Shown here in pieces: positions 8,281-17,680 of a stretch of 64,000 bases of DNA. The translations under genes were made by a program, and so were the position numbers. This DNA is from Christiangramia flava JLT2011 (GTDB lineage Bacteria > Bacteroidota > Bacteroidia > Flavobacteriales > Flavobacteriaceae). Each line of letters begins with the position of its first letter. Position 1 is the first letter of the stretch. The stretch covers positions 637,001 to 701,000 of the forward strand of contig NZ_CP016359.1 in assembly GCF_001951155.1 (NCBI RefSeq). The letters are read 5' to 3'. A model generated the notes under the pieces. It searched no databases. It was not told the DNA's origin and was given only the letters and a program-made list of their open reading frames with translations.

Positions 8281-11200
8281 TTAGTTATTTGTTTCTACGG
8301 AAGAATTGGTCTTCGCTTCCTGGGTTTTGATTCGGGCCTGTTCTGCTTTCGCTTCGGCTACCACTTCCGGGTATTTCTGGAAGTTCTTGATCACGTTATC
8401 CAAAATATAAGTGGCCTGGTATGCGTCATCGAGCGCATAGAAATTCTTGGCCATCAGGACCAGTCCTTTCGCTCCCCAGAGCTTATAACCTGAAAAATCT
8501 TTTGCCAGGATCTGAACTGCTGCATTGGAAGCTTCATAATTGCGGTCCTTATTTTTGAAATAAGCATCGTAATACAGTGCTTCTGCCGCCAGTTCCCCTT
8601 TGGCCGTTTTCTGAACTTCCTTATAAGCCGAACGTGCCTTGCTTTCATTACCCGACTGGATTGCCGCTCTTGCCACCATCACCCGCGCATCATTTTTAGC
8701 CGCTTCTTCGGAAGCAGGGTTACTCAATACCTTCTCGGCATATTGATTGGCTTTCGCAAAATTGCCGGTTTCGTAATACGATTTCATCAAATTTGATTGA
8801 GCAAAAACCACATTTTGATCATTATCGGCCTGCTTTTCAAGTTTTTCCAGCAATGGCAAGGCTTCAGCATAATTCTTCTTCTCTAGGTATATTTCTGAAA
8901 GTCTGGCCAGCGACTGCTCACTGAACTCATTTTTCGGTTTGGTGGTCACATATTTATAATGTGGAATTGATTTATCCACTTTTCCGTCGCGGTAATACAA
9001 CTGCGCCAGGTAGAAATTGGCATTAATGGAATGTATTCCATTCGGGAAATCCCGTACATATTTTTCAAAATTCGAAATTGCCTGCGCCGTATTGTCGTTC
9101 AAATATTGATTTTCCGCAGCCTCGTAAGTCGTGTTATCCAGGTCGGCATCGCTCACTTCCACAAAATCGATATTTCGAACCCAGCTTGCATACTCATCGG
9201 TACGACCAAGATCCACGTACACATTTCTCGCGGTGGAAACTGCCTGCTTGGCTTCCGGAGTATTTGGATATTCAGCTACTACTTTTCTTAAACGTTCCAA
9301 GGCTTTATTTCCCTCGTTCCCGTTATAATAGATCAATCCCTGTCTCAACATGGCCTTTGGTACCAAAGCACTTTCCGGCACATCGCGAATCAACCTGTTA
9401 TAAGCCTGGATCGCCTGGGAAGTATTATTGTTCGCCACATAGGTGTTTCCCAGTTCGAACATCGCATCATCACGGTAAGAAGATCTTGGGTAGCGGTTTA
9501 GGAAGCTGTTCAGCTCTTCGATTTTGGTATCGTTCCTGCCCACAAATCCGTAGCTGATCGCCTTCTGAAAGGCTGCATAATCACCATTCGTCACCCCGTT
9601 GTCGATCGCCCTTTGGTAAGTTTCCATCGCCGGCCAGTACTGGCTGTTCACAAAATAGGTATCTCCCAAACGCAATAGTGCATCATTCTTTTTAGAGCCC
9701 TGAGCCTCTGCGCTGGAAGAATAAGATTTGAAATAATCAATGGCTTTTGCGTAATCATTCTTTTTGAAATACGCGTAACCAATATTGTAATCGAGGTCTT
9801 TATATTCATCGGTTCCTTTAGCAGCAGTCATTCCACGGAATTCCCGGTAGCCAAGGATCGCATCCTCCATACGGTTTACGTTGTATTCGCTTTCCGCCTT
9901 CCAGAAAGTTGCTTTGGCAGTAATTACCTGGTCCCGAGGTTCGCTCAAGGCCTTGTCAAAATTCTTGATCGCATCGTAATAATTTCCCTGCTCGTATAAT
10001 TCCAGTCCGTAATAATAAGCCACTTTCTGGTAAGCTTGTTTATCGCTGAAATTTCGGTTATTCTCCAGTAACCTCATCGCCTCTTCATAATTCTTGGAAG
10101 TGATGAAAGAATCGATTAATAAACTCTCCATTTCCTGGCGATGTTCAGATTCAGGATACTTATTGATATAGGTCATCAAAACCTGCGACGGACTCTCGTA
10201 CGAGTTCCCGATCTCATAACTCAGCTTGGCATAATTCAGCAAAGCATCCTGTTGAATTTTCACATCAAATTCCATTTCGCTGGCATTTTTAAAAGCATTC
10301 AGCGCCTGTTGCTTCTGGTCCAGGTTCAGGTAAGATTGAGCCAGGTGATAATAGGCATTTTGAGCGATCGCGTTTTGCCCGTCTATGATCTTGTTGAATT
10401 CATTGATCGCGGCTTCAAAATCGCCCTGCTTGTAATAAGCATATCCAAGCTGGTAATAATCGGTATTGTTCCATTTTCCGCGCATGCCGCCATATTCTTT
10501 TAAATACGGAATGGCCTGGTCATATTGTCCTAAATTGAAATAGCTTTCCCCGATGATCTTGTTCAGTTGGGATTTTTCCTGCGGATTGGACTTCGGAAGA
10601 TTCTCCAGTCCCTGATCGATCGCTTTTTGGAAATTTCCTAGCTTGAAATTCATATCTGCCTGGAAATAGGAAAGGTCTTCAGAATAACGCTGATTTCCTT
10701 TCACTTCTTCAAAGTATTCATTCGCCGATTCATAATCGTCGCCTTCGTAAGCGATGTAGCCTAAATAATATTTTGCCTGCGCTCCATACTCTTTGGAATC
10801 ACGAACCTTATTGAAATAAGTTTCCGCCTTTTCCTTATCATTCGAACGGAAATAAGCATACCCGTTATTGAAGTAGAAGCGTTCACGGTCCTTTCGGCTC
10901 ATTGCCTTTTCGTCCACGCGGTCGTACCATCTCCGTGCAAGCGGATATTTTCCGGTTTTAAAATAATAATCGGCCACATCTAAATAAGCCGAATTGGTCT
11001 TGGTGCTGGTAGGATAACGGGTCACAAAATCTTCCATCAGGTCATCGGCCCCGGGCTGGTTCAGCCTTACTGCAGCATTGGCGATGTAATATGCACAGTC
11101 GCCTTTGATCTTTTCGTCTTCGGTATTGTCTTTCACCTTATCAAAAAGGTTCTGGGCAGCGAGGAACTGCTCATTATTGTACAATTCCAGCGCCCGGTTG

Positions 11201-11301
11201 AAGTCGACCAGCTCATGGGTATAAGCCGCCGATTGCTGTGCCAGTGCGGTAAACGAAAGAGAAATAAAAAAGACCAGCAGGTAAGCTTTCTTAATTGTCA
11301 T
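8281..11301 (-). CDS. Large periplasmic TPR-repeat protein
   Basis: The 1006-residue protein has a signal peptide (hydrophobic run to ALAQQ, about residue 22), followed by tetratricopeptide repeats along its whole length. Many 34-residue units are recognisable from the A-x-x-Y/F...G-x-Y/F-x-x-A pattern, for example YQLGYAYYKQGDFEAAINEFNKII, YYLGYIAYEGDDYESANEYFEEV and ALLRLGDTYFVNSQYWPAMETYQ. No enzyme domain is seen. TPR solenoids bind other proteins; the adjacent barrel gene is the natural partner. It has its own leader region (11302-11460) shared with the divergent ftsE. Confidence 0.88.
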   Translation of the reverse strand: MTIKKAYLLVFFISLSFTALAQQSAAYTHELVDFNRALELYNNEQFLAAQNLFDKVKDNTEDEKIKGDCAYYIANAAVRLNQPGADDLMEDFVTRYPTSTKTNSAYLDVADYYFKTGKYPLARRWYDRVDEKAMSRKDRERFYFNNGYAYFRSNDKEKAETYFNKVRDSKEYGAQAKYYLGYIAYEGDDYESANEYFEEVKGNQRYSEDLSYFQADMNFKLGNFQKAIDQGLENLPKSNPQEKSQLNKIIGESYFNLGQYDQAIPYLKEYGGMRGKWNNTDYYQLGYAYYKQGDFEAAINEFNKIIDGQNAIAQNAYYHLAQSYLNLDQKQQALNAFKNASEMEFDVKIQQDALLNYAKLSYEIGNSYESPSQVLMTYINKYPESEHRQEMESLLIDSFITSKNYEEAMRLLENNRNFSDKQAYQKVAYYYGLELYEQGNYYDAIKNFDKALSEPRDQVITAKATFWKAESEYNVNRMEDAILGYREFRGMTAAKGTDEYKDLDYNIGYAYFKKNDYAKAIDYFKSYSSSAEAQGSKKNDALLRLGDTYFVNSQYWPAMETYQRAIDNGVTNGDYAAFQKAISYGFVGRNDTKIEELNSFLNRYPRSSYRDDAMFELGNTYVANNNTSQAIQAYNRLIRDVPESALVPKAMLRQGLIYYNGNEGNKALERLRKVVAEYPNTPEAKQAVSTARNVYVDLGRTDEYASWVRNIDFVEVSDADLDNTTYEAAENQYLNDNTAQAISNFEKYVRDFPNGIHSINANFYLAQLYYRDGKVDKSIPHYKYVTTKPKNEFSEQSLARLSEIYLEKKNYAEALPLLEKLEKQADNDQNVVFAQSNLMKSYYETGNFAKANQYAEKVLSNPASEEAAKNDARVMVARAAIQSGNESKARSAYKEVQKTAKGELAAEALYYDAYFKNKDRNYEASNAAVQILAKDFSGYKLWGAKGLVLMAKNFYALDDAYQATYILDNVIKNFQKYPEVVAEAKAEQARIKTQEAKTNSSVETNN

Positions 11302-11417
11302 TTATTGCGTTTTAGATTGGAATTCAAAGATAAATTAATGCGCTAACCTATAACGTGCATTAAGTTCTATAATTATGTTAACGAAGAAAAAAGTGTGCCA
11401 GGCATTTTTGAAATCTG

Positions 11418-11425
11418 TATTTTTG
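11418..11425 (+). promoter_or_regulatory. Bacteroidota -7 promoter element (TATTTTTG) for ftsE
   Basis: An exact TAnnTTTG match 36 bp ahead of the ftsE start. No convincing -33 TTTG was found at normal spacing. Confidence 0.45.
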
Positions 11426-11460
11426 AAAATACCTTTACAATCCTAATCCAAAAATAATTC

Positions 11461-12144
11461 ATGTCTCAACCTGTCCTGGAATTAAAGAACGCGGCGATCT
11501 ACCAGCGTGAAAGTCTGATCTTATCTGAAGTTGATGTTACCGTAAATAAAGGTGATTTTGTATACCTTATCGGGAAGACGGGAACCGGGAAAAGCAGTTT
11601 CATGAAAACACTGTATGGCGACCTGCCGCTGAAAGAAGGAGAGGGCCATATTGTGGATTATAACCTCAGAACTTTAAAGGAAAAAGACATCCCGTTCTTA
11701 CGTCGAAAATTGGGCGTGGTCTTCCAGGATTTTAAATTGCTCACAGACCGTACGGTGAAAGACAACCTGCTTTTTGTGCTGAAAGCTACCGGCTGGAAGA
11801 ACAAAAGCGAGATGGATCATCGTATAGACGAGGTGCTGGACAAGGTTGGAATGAAAACCAAAGGTTTCAAATATCCTTACCAGCTTTCTGGTGGGGAACA
11901 GCAGCGTGTGGCCATAGCCCGCGCTCTACTGAACAAACCCGAACTCATTCTGGCTGATGAGCCTACCGGAAACCTAGATCCCCAAACTTCCGTGGAAGTG
12001 ATGGAAGTGTTGCAGGAGATCAGTAAAAACGGAAATACCATTCTCATGGCCACCCATGATTACGCCCTGTTGCTGAAATACCCTTCAAAAACCCTGAAAT
12101 GTGACGGGCAACGAGTATTTGAAGTCGTACAGAAATCGGTTTAA
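11461..12144 (+). CDS. ftsE: Cell-division ABC ATPase FtsE
   Basis: The 227-residue ABC ATPase has Walker A GKTGTGKS (38-45), Q-loop FQDFKLL, signature LSGGEQQR (142-149), Walker B LILADEP (162-168) followed by TGNLDP, and the switch His in MATHD. Length and sequence ([45 protein letters not shown]) are characteristic of FtsE, which with the membrane protein FtsX couples peptidoglycan hydrolase activation to division. No ftsX lies next to it here; in Bacteroidota it is commonly elsewhere. Other MacB/LolD-type ATPases are the main alternative, but the K-L-L-x-D-R-T-V block favours FtsE. Confidence 0.88.
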   Translation: MSQPVLELKNAAIYQRESLILSEVDVTVNKGDFVYLIGKTGTGKSSFMKTLYGDLPLKEGEGHIVDYNLRTLKEKDIPFLRRKLGVVFQDFKLLTDRTVKDNLLFVLKATGWKNKSEMDHRIDEVLDKVGMKTKGFKYPYQLSGGEQQRVAIARALLNKPELILADEPTGNLDPQTSVEVMEVLQEISKNGNTILMATHDYALLLKYPSKTLKCDGQRVFEVVQKSV

Positions 12145-12219
12145 TAGCATACTGCCCTGCCGGTTTCTATGGCGGGAAACTTTCTTTTTCCTAAATTGTG
12201 ATCATCATCTACTGAATTT

Positions 12220-12966
12220 ATGGAAATACTGGGAATAGACATCGGAGGTTCGAGCCTGAAAGGCGGACTGGTTAACATTAAAACCGGAGAAATTAACGGT
12301 GATACCCATCGCATCACTACCCCCAATTCCCGTAAACCCGAAGATATTGCTCAAAGCGTGGATGAAATGCTCGATCATTTCAATTATTCGGGATTGGTAG
12401 GCTGCGGTTTCCCAAGCATCATCAAGAATGGGGTGTGCAAGCATCCCGGCAATCTTCATGCAGACTGGGTGGGAGTTTCCGTAGATAAATTATTCCAGGA
12501 AGTCACCGGCCAGGCATTTACCATGCTCAACGATGCCGATGCCGCCGGAATTGCGGAAATGAGATTTGGTGCCGGGCAAAATGAAAAAGGCCTCGTGGTT
12601 ACGATTACCGTGGGAACGGGCCTCGGAAGTGGCGCTTACCTCAATGGCGAGCTCATTCCGAATTTCGAACTGGGACAGATCCCCTACAAGGAATTCATCA
12701 AAATTGAAGACTGGGCGGCTTCCTCCATCAAGACTTCACAGAATCTCAGTTACGAGGAATGGGGAAAAAGGTTTGATACGTTTCTCAACTACATCCAGCG
12801 AATTATTTGTCCCGATCTCCTTATCATTGGCGGCGGAATTTCAAACGACTGGGACAAATTCGTACATTTTCTCAACCAGGACGTGCGAATGATCCCGGCA
12901 AAACTTCGGAATGATTCCGGAATTATCGGCGCTGCTGTAGCGGCTGCCGAAAAAGTGGAATATTGA
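12220..12966 (+). CDS. ppgK: Polyphosphate glucokinase (ROK family)
   Basis: The 248-residue sugar kinase has the phosphate-1 loop GIDIGGSSLKGG (4-15), substrate block LNDADAAG, phosphate-2 loop VTVGTGLGSG, and adenosine-type block LIIGGGISNDW. It lacks the ROK zinc CxCGxxGC motif, as do strictly polyphosphate-dependent glucokinases, and the length fits PPGK (about 250). It would phosphorylate glucose with polyphosphate (possibly also ATP) to glucose-6-phosphate in the cytoplasm. It is 75 bp after ftsE on the same strand; whether it shares that transcript is unclear. Confidence 0.9.
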   Translation: MEILGIDIGGSSLKGGLVNIKTGEINGDTHRITTPNSRKPEDIAQSVDEMLDHFNYSGLVGCGFPSIIKNGVCKHPGNLHADWVGVSVDKLFQEVTGQAFTMLNDADAAGIAEMRFGAGQNEKGLVVTITVGTGLGSGAYLNGELIPNFELGQIPYKEFIKIEDWAASSIKTSQNLSYEEWGKRFDTFLNYIQRIICPDLLIIGGGISNDWDKFVHFLNQDVRMIPAKLRNDSGIIGAAVAAAEKVEY

Positions 12967-13186
12967 TAGATAGTACCAAAAAACGTGAACGGCCTGTGAT
13001 ATTTGAATTCCAGTGCTGATATTCTTGCTTTCGAAAGGATTTTAAATTGTCTTCCTGAAGTATGGCCTATTTTCAGGAATCTTTTTTTTGTTCATCTTTT
13101 ACTATCTCCGGAAATGGAAGCTAGTGTACTTTTAAAGAAGATGACTTTATTTTGAACATTTCAGCTGTGGATTCGGTAATTATTGT

Positions 13187-13684
13187 ATGAATAAATGTGT
13201 AAAAATTTTATTGCTTTTCCTGCTCCTCTCCAGCTGTTCCGTATTCAATAGAAAGCGATCGGTTTGTTTGAATGTGGTTGGATTACCTTCTGAAATAACC
13301 ATCGAAAAGGAGAAGATTCAAAATCGGTCCCAAAACGGATGGCTGGAAGGTCTCGTTTTAAACCGGGAAGATTCGCTTCCGCTAGAAAATGCATCCATTA
13401 AAATTATTCAAGAAGAAGCGCTTTTGTACCAGCAAGCAACCGATTCGCTTGGAAGGTTTCAATTGGAAATTCCAGCGGGCACCTATCAAATTACAGTGTA
13501 TAGAGACTTTTTCAGAATTGTAAAAGACAGCCTGCTTGTACTTGCCGGGCAAAAAATTCTAATCAGTGCATACCTTGGAAATGAAGATTTGGATATCTTC
13601 TACGAAACCCGCTCAGCCGGTTTATTGAAGAAGCAAATCAAACTGCAAAACCAGAAACGAAAAACACACTATTTCAGCAACTGA
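13187..13684 (+). CDS. Lipoprotein with carboxypeptidase-regulatory-like domain
   Basis: The 165-residue protein has a lipobox (LLSSC, Cys17). Residues about 50-125 (GWLEGLVLNREDSLPLENASIKI, then DSLGRFQLEIPAGTYQITVY) form a CarboxypepD_reg-like immunoglobulin-type fold, the domain that precedes TonB-type receptors. Here it stands alone on a lipid anchor. It is isolated, with 220 bp of noncoding sequence before it in which no clear element was found. No enzymatic residues are visible and the function is unknown. Confidence 0.65.
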   Translation: MNKCVKILLLFLLLSSCSVFNRKRSVCLNVVGLPSEITIEKEKIQNRSQNGWLEGLVLNREDSLPLENASIKIIQEEALLYQQATDSLGRFQLEIPAGTYQITVYRDFFRIVKDSLLVLAGQKILISAYLGNEDLDIFYETRSAGLLKKQIKLQNQKRKTHYFSN

Positions 13685-13780
13685 TTTTCAGAAATTGTTA
13701 TTCAGGATCAAGGCTACTTTAAGCTATTTCCGCTTCCAGGAAGGAAGAAAAATCTTTTAAATCGATTCCAAAACGAATTC

Positions 13781-14023
13781 CTAAGTGGTTTCCGGTTTTC
13801 TCTTGTTGATGAAAAGATAGTAAAAATTAACAGCCAGAATTGCCACGTTGGTGATAATGACCGGCCAGGAGCCCAATAATATTCCGTAGGCGATAAAAAA
13901 GCTGCAACCTACGCTGTTCACGTAACGCAGGGTGATGATGTTGCGCATAAAGAAAGAGATCATCACAAAAAACGAGGCGAGGTAGCCAATCCATTCAGTC
14001 AGAGTAATTCCTACAAATTCCAT
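13781..14023 (-). CDS. YgjV-like small inner-membrane protein
   Basis: The 80-residue protein has three hydrophobic segments (EWIGYLASFFVMISFFM, SVGCSFFIAYGILLG, PVIITNVAILAVNFYYLF) and a basic tail (NKRKPETT). The L-R-x-x-N-S-x-G-C-x-x-F-x-x-Y-G pattern is shared with YgjV-type proteins, sometimes misannotated as uroporphyrinogen decarboxylase. It is too short for a transporter of known type. It sits downstream of typA but beyond the typA terminator, so it likely has its own promoter. Confidence 0.7.
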   Translation of the reverse strand: MEFVGITLTEWIGYLASFFVMISFFMRNIITLRYVNSVGCSFFIAYGILLGSWPVIITNVAILAVNFYYLFINKRKPETT

Positions 14024-14038
14024 TCGGTAAAAATCATT

Positions 14039-14063
14039 AAAAAGCCCGCCCGAAGGCAGGCTT
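14039..14063 (-). terminator. Terminator of typA
   Basis: The hairpin GCCCGCC/GGCAGGC with a CGAA loop, read on the minus strand, is followed by TTTTT. It lies 23 bp after the typA stop codon. Confidence 0.85.
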
Positions 14064-14085
14064 AGTCAGTATTATTTCAACAATG

Positions 14086-15888
14086 TTAGATCGCTTTGGA
14101 TCTTTTTCTTTCGTTCTCTGTCAATAAAACCTTTCTTAGTCTCAGGTGGTTTGGAGTAACTTCCACATACTCATCTTTCTGAATATATTCCAAAGCTTCT
14201 TCCAGAGAAAACTTGATCGCCGGAACGATCTTCGCTTTTTCATCGGCTCCTGAAGAACGTACGTTCGAAAGTTTTTTCGTTTTCGTGATATTCACCACCA
14301 TATCATCCTGGCGTGAGTTCTCACCGATAACCTGCCCTTCGTAAATATCCTCTCCCGGATCCACGAAGAATCTTCCACGGTCCTGAAGTTTATCGATAGA
14401 ATAAGGAATTGCCTTACCTTTTTCCATAGAAACCAAAGAACCATTCTGGCGCTCCGGAATTCCACCTTTGATTGGCTGGTATTCTTTATATCGGTGAGCC
14501 ATGATCGCTTCACCGGCAGTAGCCGTAAGCAACTGGTTTCTCAAACCAATGATTCCTCTTGAAGGAATGATGAACTGGATATTCATACGATCACCGCGAG
14601 CTTCCATACTCAACATCTCCCCTTTTCTCATGGTCACCATTTCCACGGCCTTACCAGAAACATCTTCCGGAAGATCGATCGTAAGCTCTTCAACCGGCTC
14701 ACATTTCACTCCGTCAATTTCCTTAATGATCACCTGAGGCTGACCGATCTGCAATTCATAACCTTCACGACGCATAGTTTCGATCAAAACAGATAAATGC
14801 AGTACCCCACGGCCATAAACCATGAATTTATCGGCGCTATCGGTTTCCTCCACTCTAAGAGCCAGGTTTTTCTCCAATTCCTTGATCAAACGTTCCTTTA
14901 TGTGACGGGAAGTCACGAATTTTCCGTCTTTTCCGAAGAAAGGAGAATCGTTAATCGTGAAAAGCATACTCATCGTAGGCTCATCGATCGCGATGGTCTT
15001 CAATCCTTCAGGGTTTTCGATATCGGCCACAGTATCACCAATTTCGAATCCTTCCAGACCAACGATCGCACAGATATCACCGGCTTCCACCTGCTCAACC
15101 TTACGGCGACCAAGACCTTCAAAAATATGTAGTTCTTTAATTTTAGATTTCTTGATGCTACCATCACGTTTCACCAAAGAAACCTGCTGGTTTTCCTTAA
15201 GGATACCTCTTTGCAGTCTACCAATCGCGATACGACCGGTAAAAGAAGAGAAATCCAGGGAAGTGATCAACATCTGCGGTGTTCCGTCTTTAGAAACTTT
15301 TGGCTCAGGGATGTGTTCCAAAACCATATCCAGAAGCGGCTCAATATTTTCAGTCTGATCCTGCCAGTCTTCGCTCATCCAGTTGTTTTTTGCCGAACCA
15401 TAAACGGTTGGGAAATCCAGCTGCCACTCTTCTGCACCCAGTTCGAACATGAGGTCAAAAACCTTTTCATGAACCTCGTCTGGAGTACAGTTTTCCTTAT
15501 CAACTTTATTGATCACCACACATGGCTTCAATCCAAGATCGATCGCCTTCTGCAATACGAAACGCGTTTGAGGCATAGGCCCTTCAAAAGCATCAACCAA
15601 AAGAAGCACACCATCTGCCATATTCAATACACGCTCTACCTCACCACCAAAATCGGCGTGACCAGGAGTATCGATAATATTGATCTTCGTGTCTTTATAC
15701 GTAACCGAAACGTTCTTGGAAGTAATGGTAATACCTCTTTCGCGTTCCAGGTCATTGTTATCAAGAATAAGTTCTCCGGTACTTTCGTTATCGCGGAAAA
15801 GCTGACAGTGGTACATAATCTTATCAACCAGGGTAGTTTTCCCGTGGTCAACGTGTGCAATAATTGCGATGTTTCTAATAGATGACAT
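14086..15888 (-). CDS. typA: Ribosome-associated GTPase TypA/BipA
   Basis: I chose the start at MSSIRNIAIIAHVDHGKTT (600 residues), because the usual family N-terminus begins there; an in-frame ATG 24 bp further upstream exists. The GTPase motifs are G1 AHVDHGKT, G2 RERGITI, G3 DTPGHADF and G4 NKVDKE, followed by translation-factor beta barrels and the BipA C-terminal domain (RGIIGLRNQLLTATAGEAIM, KGKAIPYSIDKLQDRG). It binds the ribosomal factor site and supports 50S assembly and growth in cold or stress. It is monocistronic, with its own terminator. Confidence 0.97.
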   Translation of the reverse strand: MSSIRNIAIIAHVDHGKTTLVDKIMYHCQLFRDNESTGELILDNNDLERERGITITSKNVSVTYKDTKINIIDTPGHADFGGEVERVLNMADGVLLLVDAFEGPMPQTRFVLQKAIDLGLKPCVVINKVDKENCTPDEVHEKVFDLMFELGAEEWQLDFPTVYGSAKNNWMSEDWQDQTENIEPLLDMVLEHIPEPKVSKDGTPQMLITSLDFSSFTGRIAIGRLQRGILKENQQVSLVKRDGSIKKSKIKELHIFEGLGRRKVEQVEAGDICAIVGLEGFEIGDTVADIENPEGLKTIAIDEPTMSMLFTINDSPFFGKDGKFVTSRHIKERLIKELEKNLALRVEETDSADKFMVYGRGVLHLSVLIETMRREGYELQIGQPQVIIKEIDGVKCEPVEELTIDLPEDVSGKAVEMVTMRKGEMLSMEARGDRMNIQFIIPSRGIIGLRNQLLTATAGEAIMAHRYKEYQPIKGGIPERQNGSLVSMEKGKAIPYSIDKLQDRGRFFVDPGEDIYEGQVIGENSRQDDMVVNITKTKKLSNVRSSGADEKAKIVPAIKFSLEEALEYIQKDEYVEVTPNHLRLRKVLLTENERKRSKAI

Positions 15889-15976
15889 ATAGCCCATTTT
15901 TTCAGGCTGCAAATGTACAGCTATTTTTTGCTATTCCATCTATTTCTGAAATTATATTTAATCAATTGATTTAAAA

Positions 15977-16144
15977 CTACTTAAGATTTAAAATTTTCAG
16001 AAAGAAGAGTACCAGATAGACCACCGCAGCCAAAAGCAGGACATAAATCTGCCAGCCAATGCCCGCGCGCCAGTATAGAAATAGCGCTAAAGCAATGACC
16101 ATGAAGAAACTAACCAGGTAAAAAGAAGCCTTATTACTGCTCAT
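15977..16144 (-). CDS. Small two-TM membrane protein downstream of DinB
   Basis: The 55-residue start at MSSNKASF is preferred over a longer upstream in-frame ATG, because it overlaps the end of the DinB gene by 11 bp, as in translationally coupled pairs. The longer version would add unrelated sequence. Two hydrophobic helices (FYLVSFFMVIALALFLYW and IYVLLLAAVVYLVLFFL) flank a short loop. No family is recognised and the role is unknown. Confidence 0.5.
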   Translation of the reverse strand: MSSNKASFYLVSFFMVIALALFLYWRAGIGWQIYVLLLAAVVYLVLFFLKILNLK

Positions 16145-16619
16145 CTGCCGAAGGCCCGTAGGATGATGGCACCGAAATATCCAACAACCTGAAATATACC
16201 CCCAGCTGAGCACGATGGTGCGGGAACTGGTTCATCACAACCGTTTGCAAAGTTTGCAGCTTGGGCATTTCAAAAACAGTCTCCTCACCCTTGGTCATTT
16301 TCCAGGTTTTAGAATATTCCTCATCGGGTTTTTCCAAAGCTTTCTCGGCGGCAGCCGCATTGTCTTTCAGATCAGCTACGATCTCTGAAACAGTCTTTTT
16401 ATTAGGAGCTTCGTAACCGGTAAGATCCCATTCGCCGGCTTCCATCGTTCCGGTGATCCACCCTGGAATTTCCGCAAGATGATTGGCCAGTTGTTGCATG
16501 CTCATCGATTTTTCATGCGGTTTCCAGCTCATTTTGTCTTCTGGAATTCGTTTCAGGAATTTTTCGGTCAAAGCTACTTCCTGTTTCAGCTGCGGAATTA
16601 AAAACTCTTGGATTTTCAT
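16134..16619 (-). CDS. DinB-family protein
   Basis: The 161-residue four-helix-bundle protein of the DinB/YfiT superfamily has metal-ligand histidines in the expected places: ANHLAEIP (about residue 47) and FPHHRAQLGVYFRLL near the C-terminus, the hallmark H-x-x-x-H region. Members are metal-dependent thiol transferases or hydrolases acting on bacillithiol or similar cofactors; the substrate here is unknown. It is read from its own start and overlaps a small membrane protein gene at its 3' end. Confidence 0.85.
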   Translation of the reverse strand: MKIQEFLIPQLKQEVALTEKFLKRIPEDKMSWKPHEKSMSMQQLANHLAEIPGWITGTMEAGEWDLTGYEAPNKKTVSEIVADLKDNAAAAEKALEKPDEEYSKTWKMTKGEETVFEMPKLQTLQTVVMNQFPHHRAQLGVYFRLLDISVPSSYGPSADEQ

Positions 16620-16709
16620 GACTGATGAGATTTGTTGATTCTAAGACCTAAGTTACGGAAATTGCCAGAATCGGGCTCCTGAAAAAATCATTTTCAGAAG
16701 CCGATTAAT

Positions 16710-16717
16710 TATCTTTG
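16710..16717 (+). promoter_or_regulatory. Bacteroidota -7 promoter element (TATCTTTG) for kdsA
   Basis: An exact TAnnTTTG match 16 bp ahead of the kdsA ATG. Initiation about 7 bp downstream would give a very short 5' leader. Confidence 0.65.
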
Positions 16718-16733
16718 CTCACAAATTGAGTAT

Positions 16734-17552
16734 ATGAAACTTTCCAAAATTCCGAAGATCAAACACCAAAACAGCGATAATTTCTTTTTGTTATGTGGCC
16801 CCTGCGCCATTGAAGGTGAAGATATGGCGATGCGAATTGCTGAACGTGTGGTCGAAATTACCCATAAACTGGAAATTCCTTATGTTTTCAAAGGTTCCTT
16901 CAAAAAGGCTAATCGCAGCCGCATCGATAGTTTTACCGGGATCGGAGATGAAAAAGCCCTGAAAATCCTTCGGAAGGTTTCTGAAACTTTTGATATTCCA
17001 ACAGTGACTGATATTCATGAGATCAGCGACGCTCAACTCGCTGCGGAATATGTGGATGTCCTGCAGATCCCGGCATTCCTGGTGCGCCAGACCGACCTGG
17101 TTGTCGCGGCAGCAGAAACGGGAAAAGTCGTCAATCTGAAAAAAGGACAATTCATGAGTCCGGAAAGTATGAAACATGCCGTCACGAAGGTAACTGATTG
17201 CCAGAACGAGCAGGTGATGGTAACCGATCGTGGCACCATGTTCGGCTATCAGGATCTTATAGTGGATTTCCGCGGGATCCCTACCATGAGAGAATTCGCG
17301 CCAGTGGTACTTGATGTGACCCATTCCCTGCAACAGCCTAACCAGAGCAGCGGGGTAACCGGCGGCAGACCAGATATGATCGAAACCATAGCCCGCGCTG
17401 GTGTGGTAAACCATGTAGATGGTCTCTTTATTGAAACCCATTTCGATCCTGCCAATGCTAAAAGTGACGGTGCCAATATGCTGGATCTCTCGCATTTGGA
17501 AAAACTCCTAAGCAATCTCACAGCGATCAGGAAAACGATCAAAAGCCTTTAA
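16734..17552 (+). CDS. kdsA: 3-deoxy-8-phosphooctulonate synthase (KDO-8-P synthase)
   Basis: The 272-residue enzyme condenses phosphoenolpyruvate with arabinose-5-phosphate, the first committed step of KDO for lipopolysaccharide. Visible family blocks are LLCGPCAIEGED (15-30), FKGSFKKANRSR, GLxxL-type barrel strands, QIPAFLVRQTDL, NLKKGQFMSPE, VMVTDRGTMFGY, DVTHSLQQP and FIETHFDPANAKSDG. Cys24 in the GPCAIE loop is the residue that marks metal-dependent (class II) enzymes, whereas E. coli-type enzymes have Asn; His and Asp/Glu ligands in THS and ETHFDP fit this. It is monocistronic with promoter and terminator. Confidence 0.96.
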   Translation: MKLSKIPKIKHQNSDNFFLLCGPCAIEGEDMAMRIAERVVEITHKLEIPYVFKGSFKKANRSRIDSFTGIGDEKALKILRKVSETFDIPTVTDIHEISDAQLAAEYVDVLQIPAFLVRQTDLVVAAAETGKVVNLKKGQFMSPESMKHAVTKVTDCQNEQVMVTDRGTMFGYQDLIVDFRGIPTMREFAPVVLDVTHSLQQPNQSSGVTGGRPDMIETIARAGVVNHVDGLFIETHFDPANAKSDGANMLDLSHLEKLLSNLTAIRKTIKSL

Positions 17553-17559
17553 AATACAG

Positions 17560-17582
17560 CTCTCCTTCGGGAGAGTTTTTTC
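17560..17582 (+). terminator. Terminator of kdsA
   Basis: The hairpin CTCTCC-TTCG-GGAGAG is followed by TTTTTT, 8 bp after the kdsA stop. Confidence 0.92.
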
Positions 17583-17680
17583 TTTCCTAACGTTTAGCTC
17601 CAAATACTAATTTTTAATTAAAAGCCATGTGGTTGCCGTAAATCTGTGCTAACTTAAAAAAGACAGCTTTATTCAAACAC

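Noticed and set aside
9078..9557. A 159-residue plus-strand frame inside the TPR gene
   Set aside because: It is an antisense shadow of the TPR repeats, rich in Pro and Arg, with no domain.
12184..12200. Match of the proposed guide (13 of 15 bases) in front of ppgK
   Set aside because: Mismatches fall inside the seed region, the preceding base is T rather than G, and AT-rich matches of this size are expected by chance.
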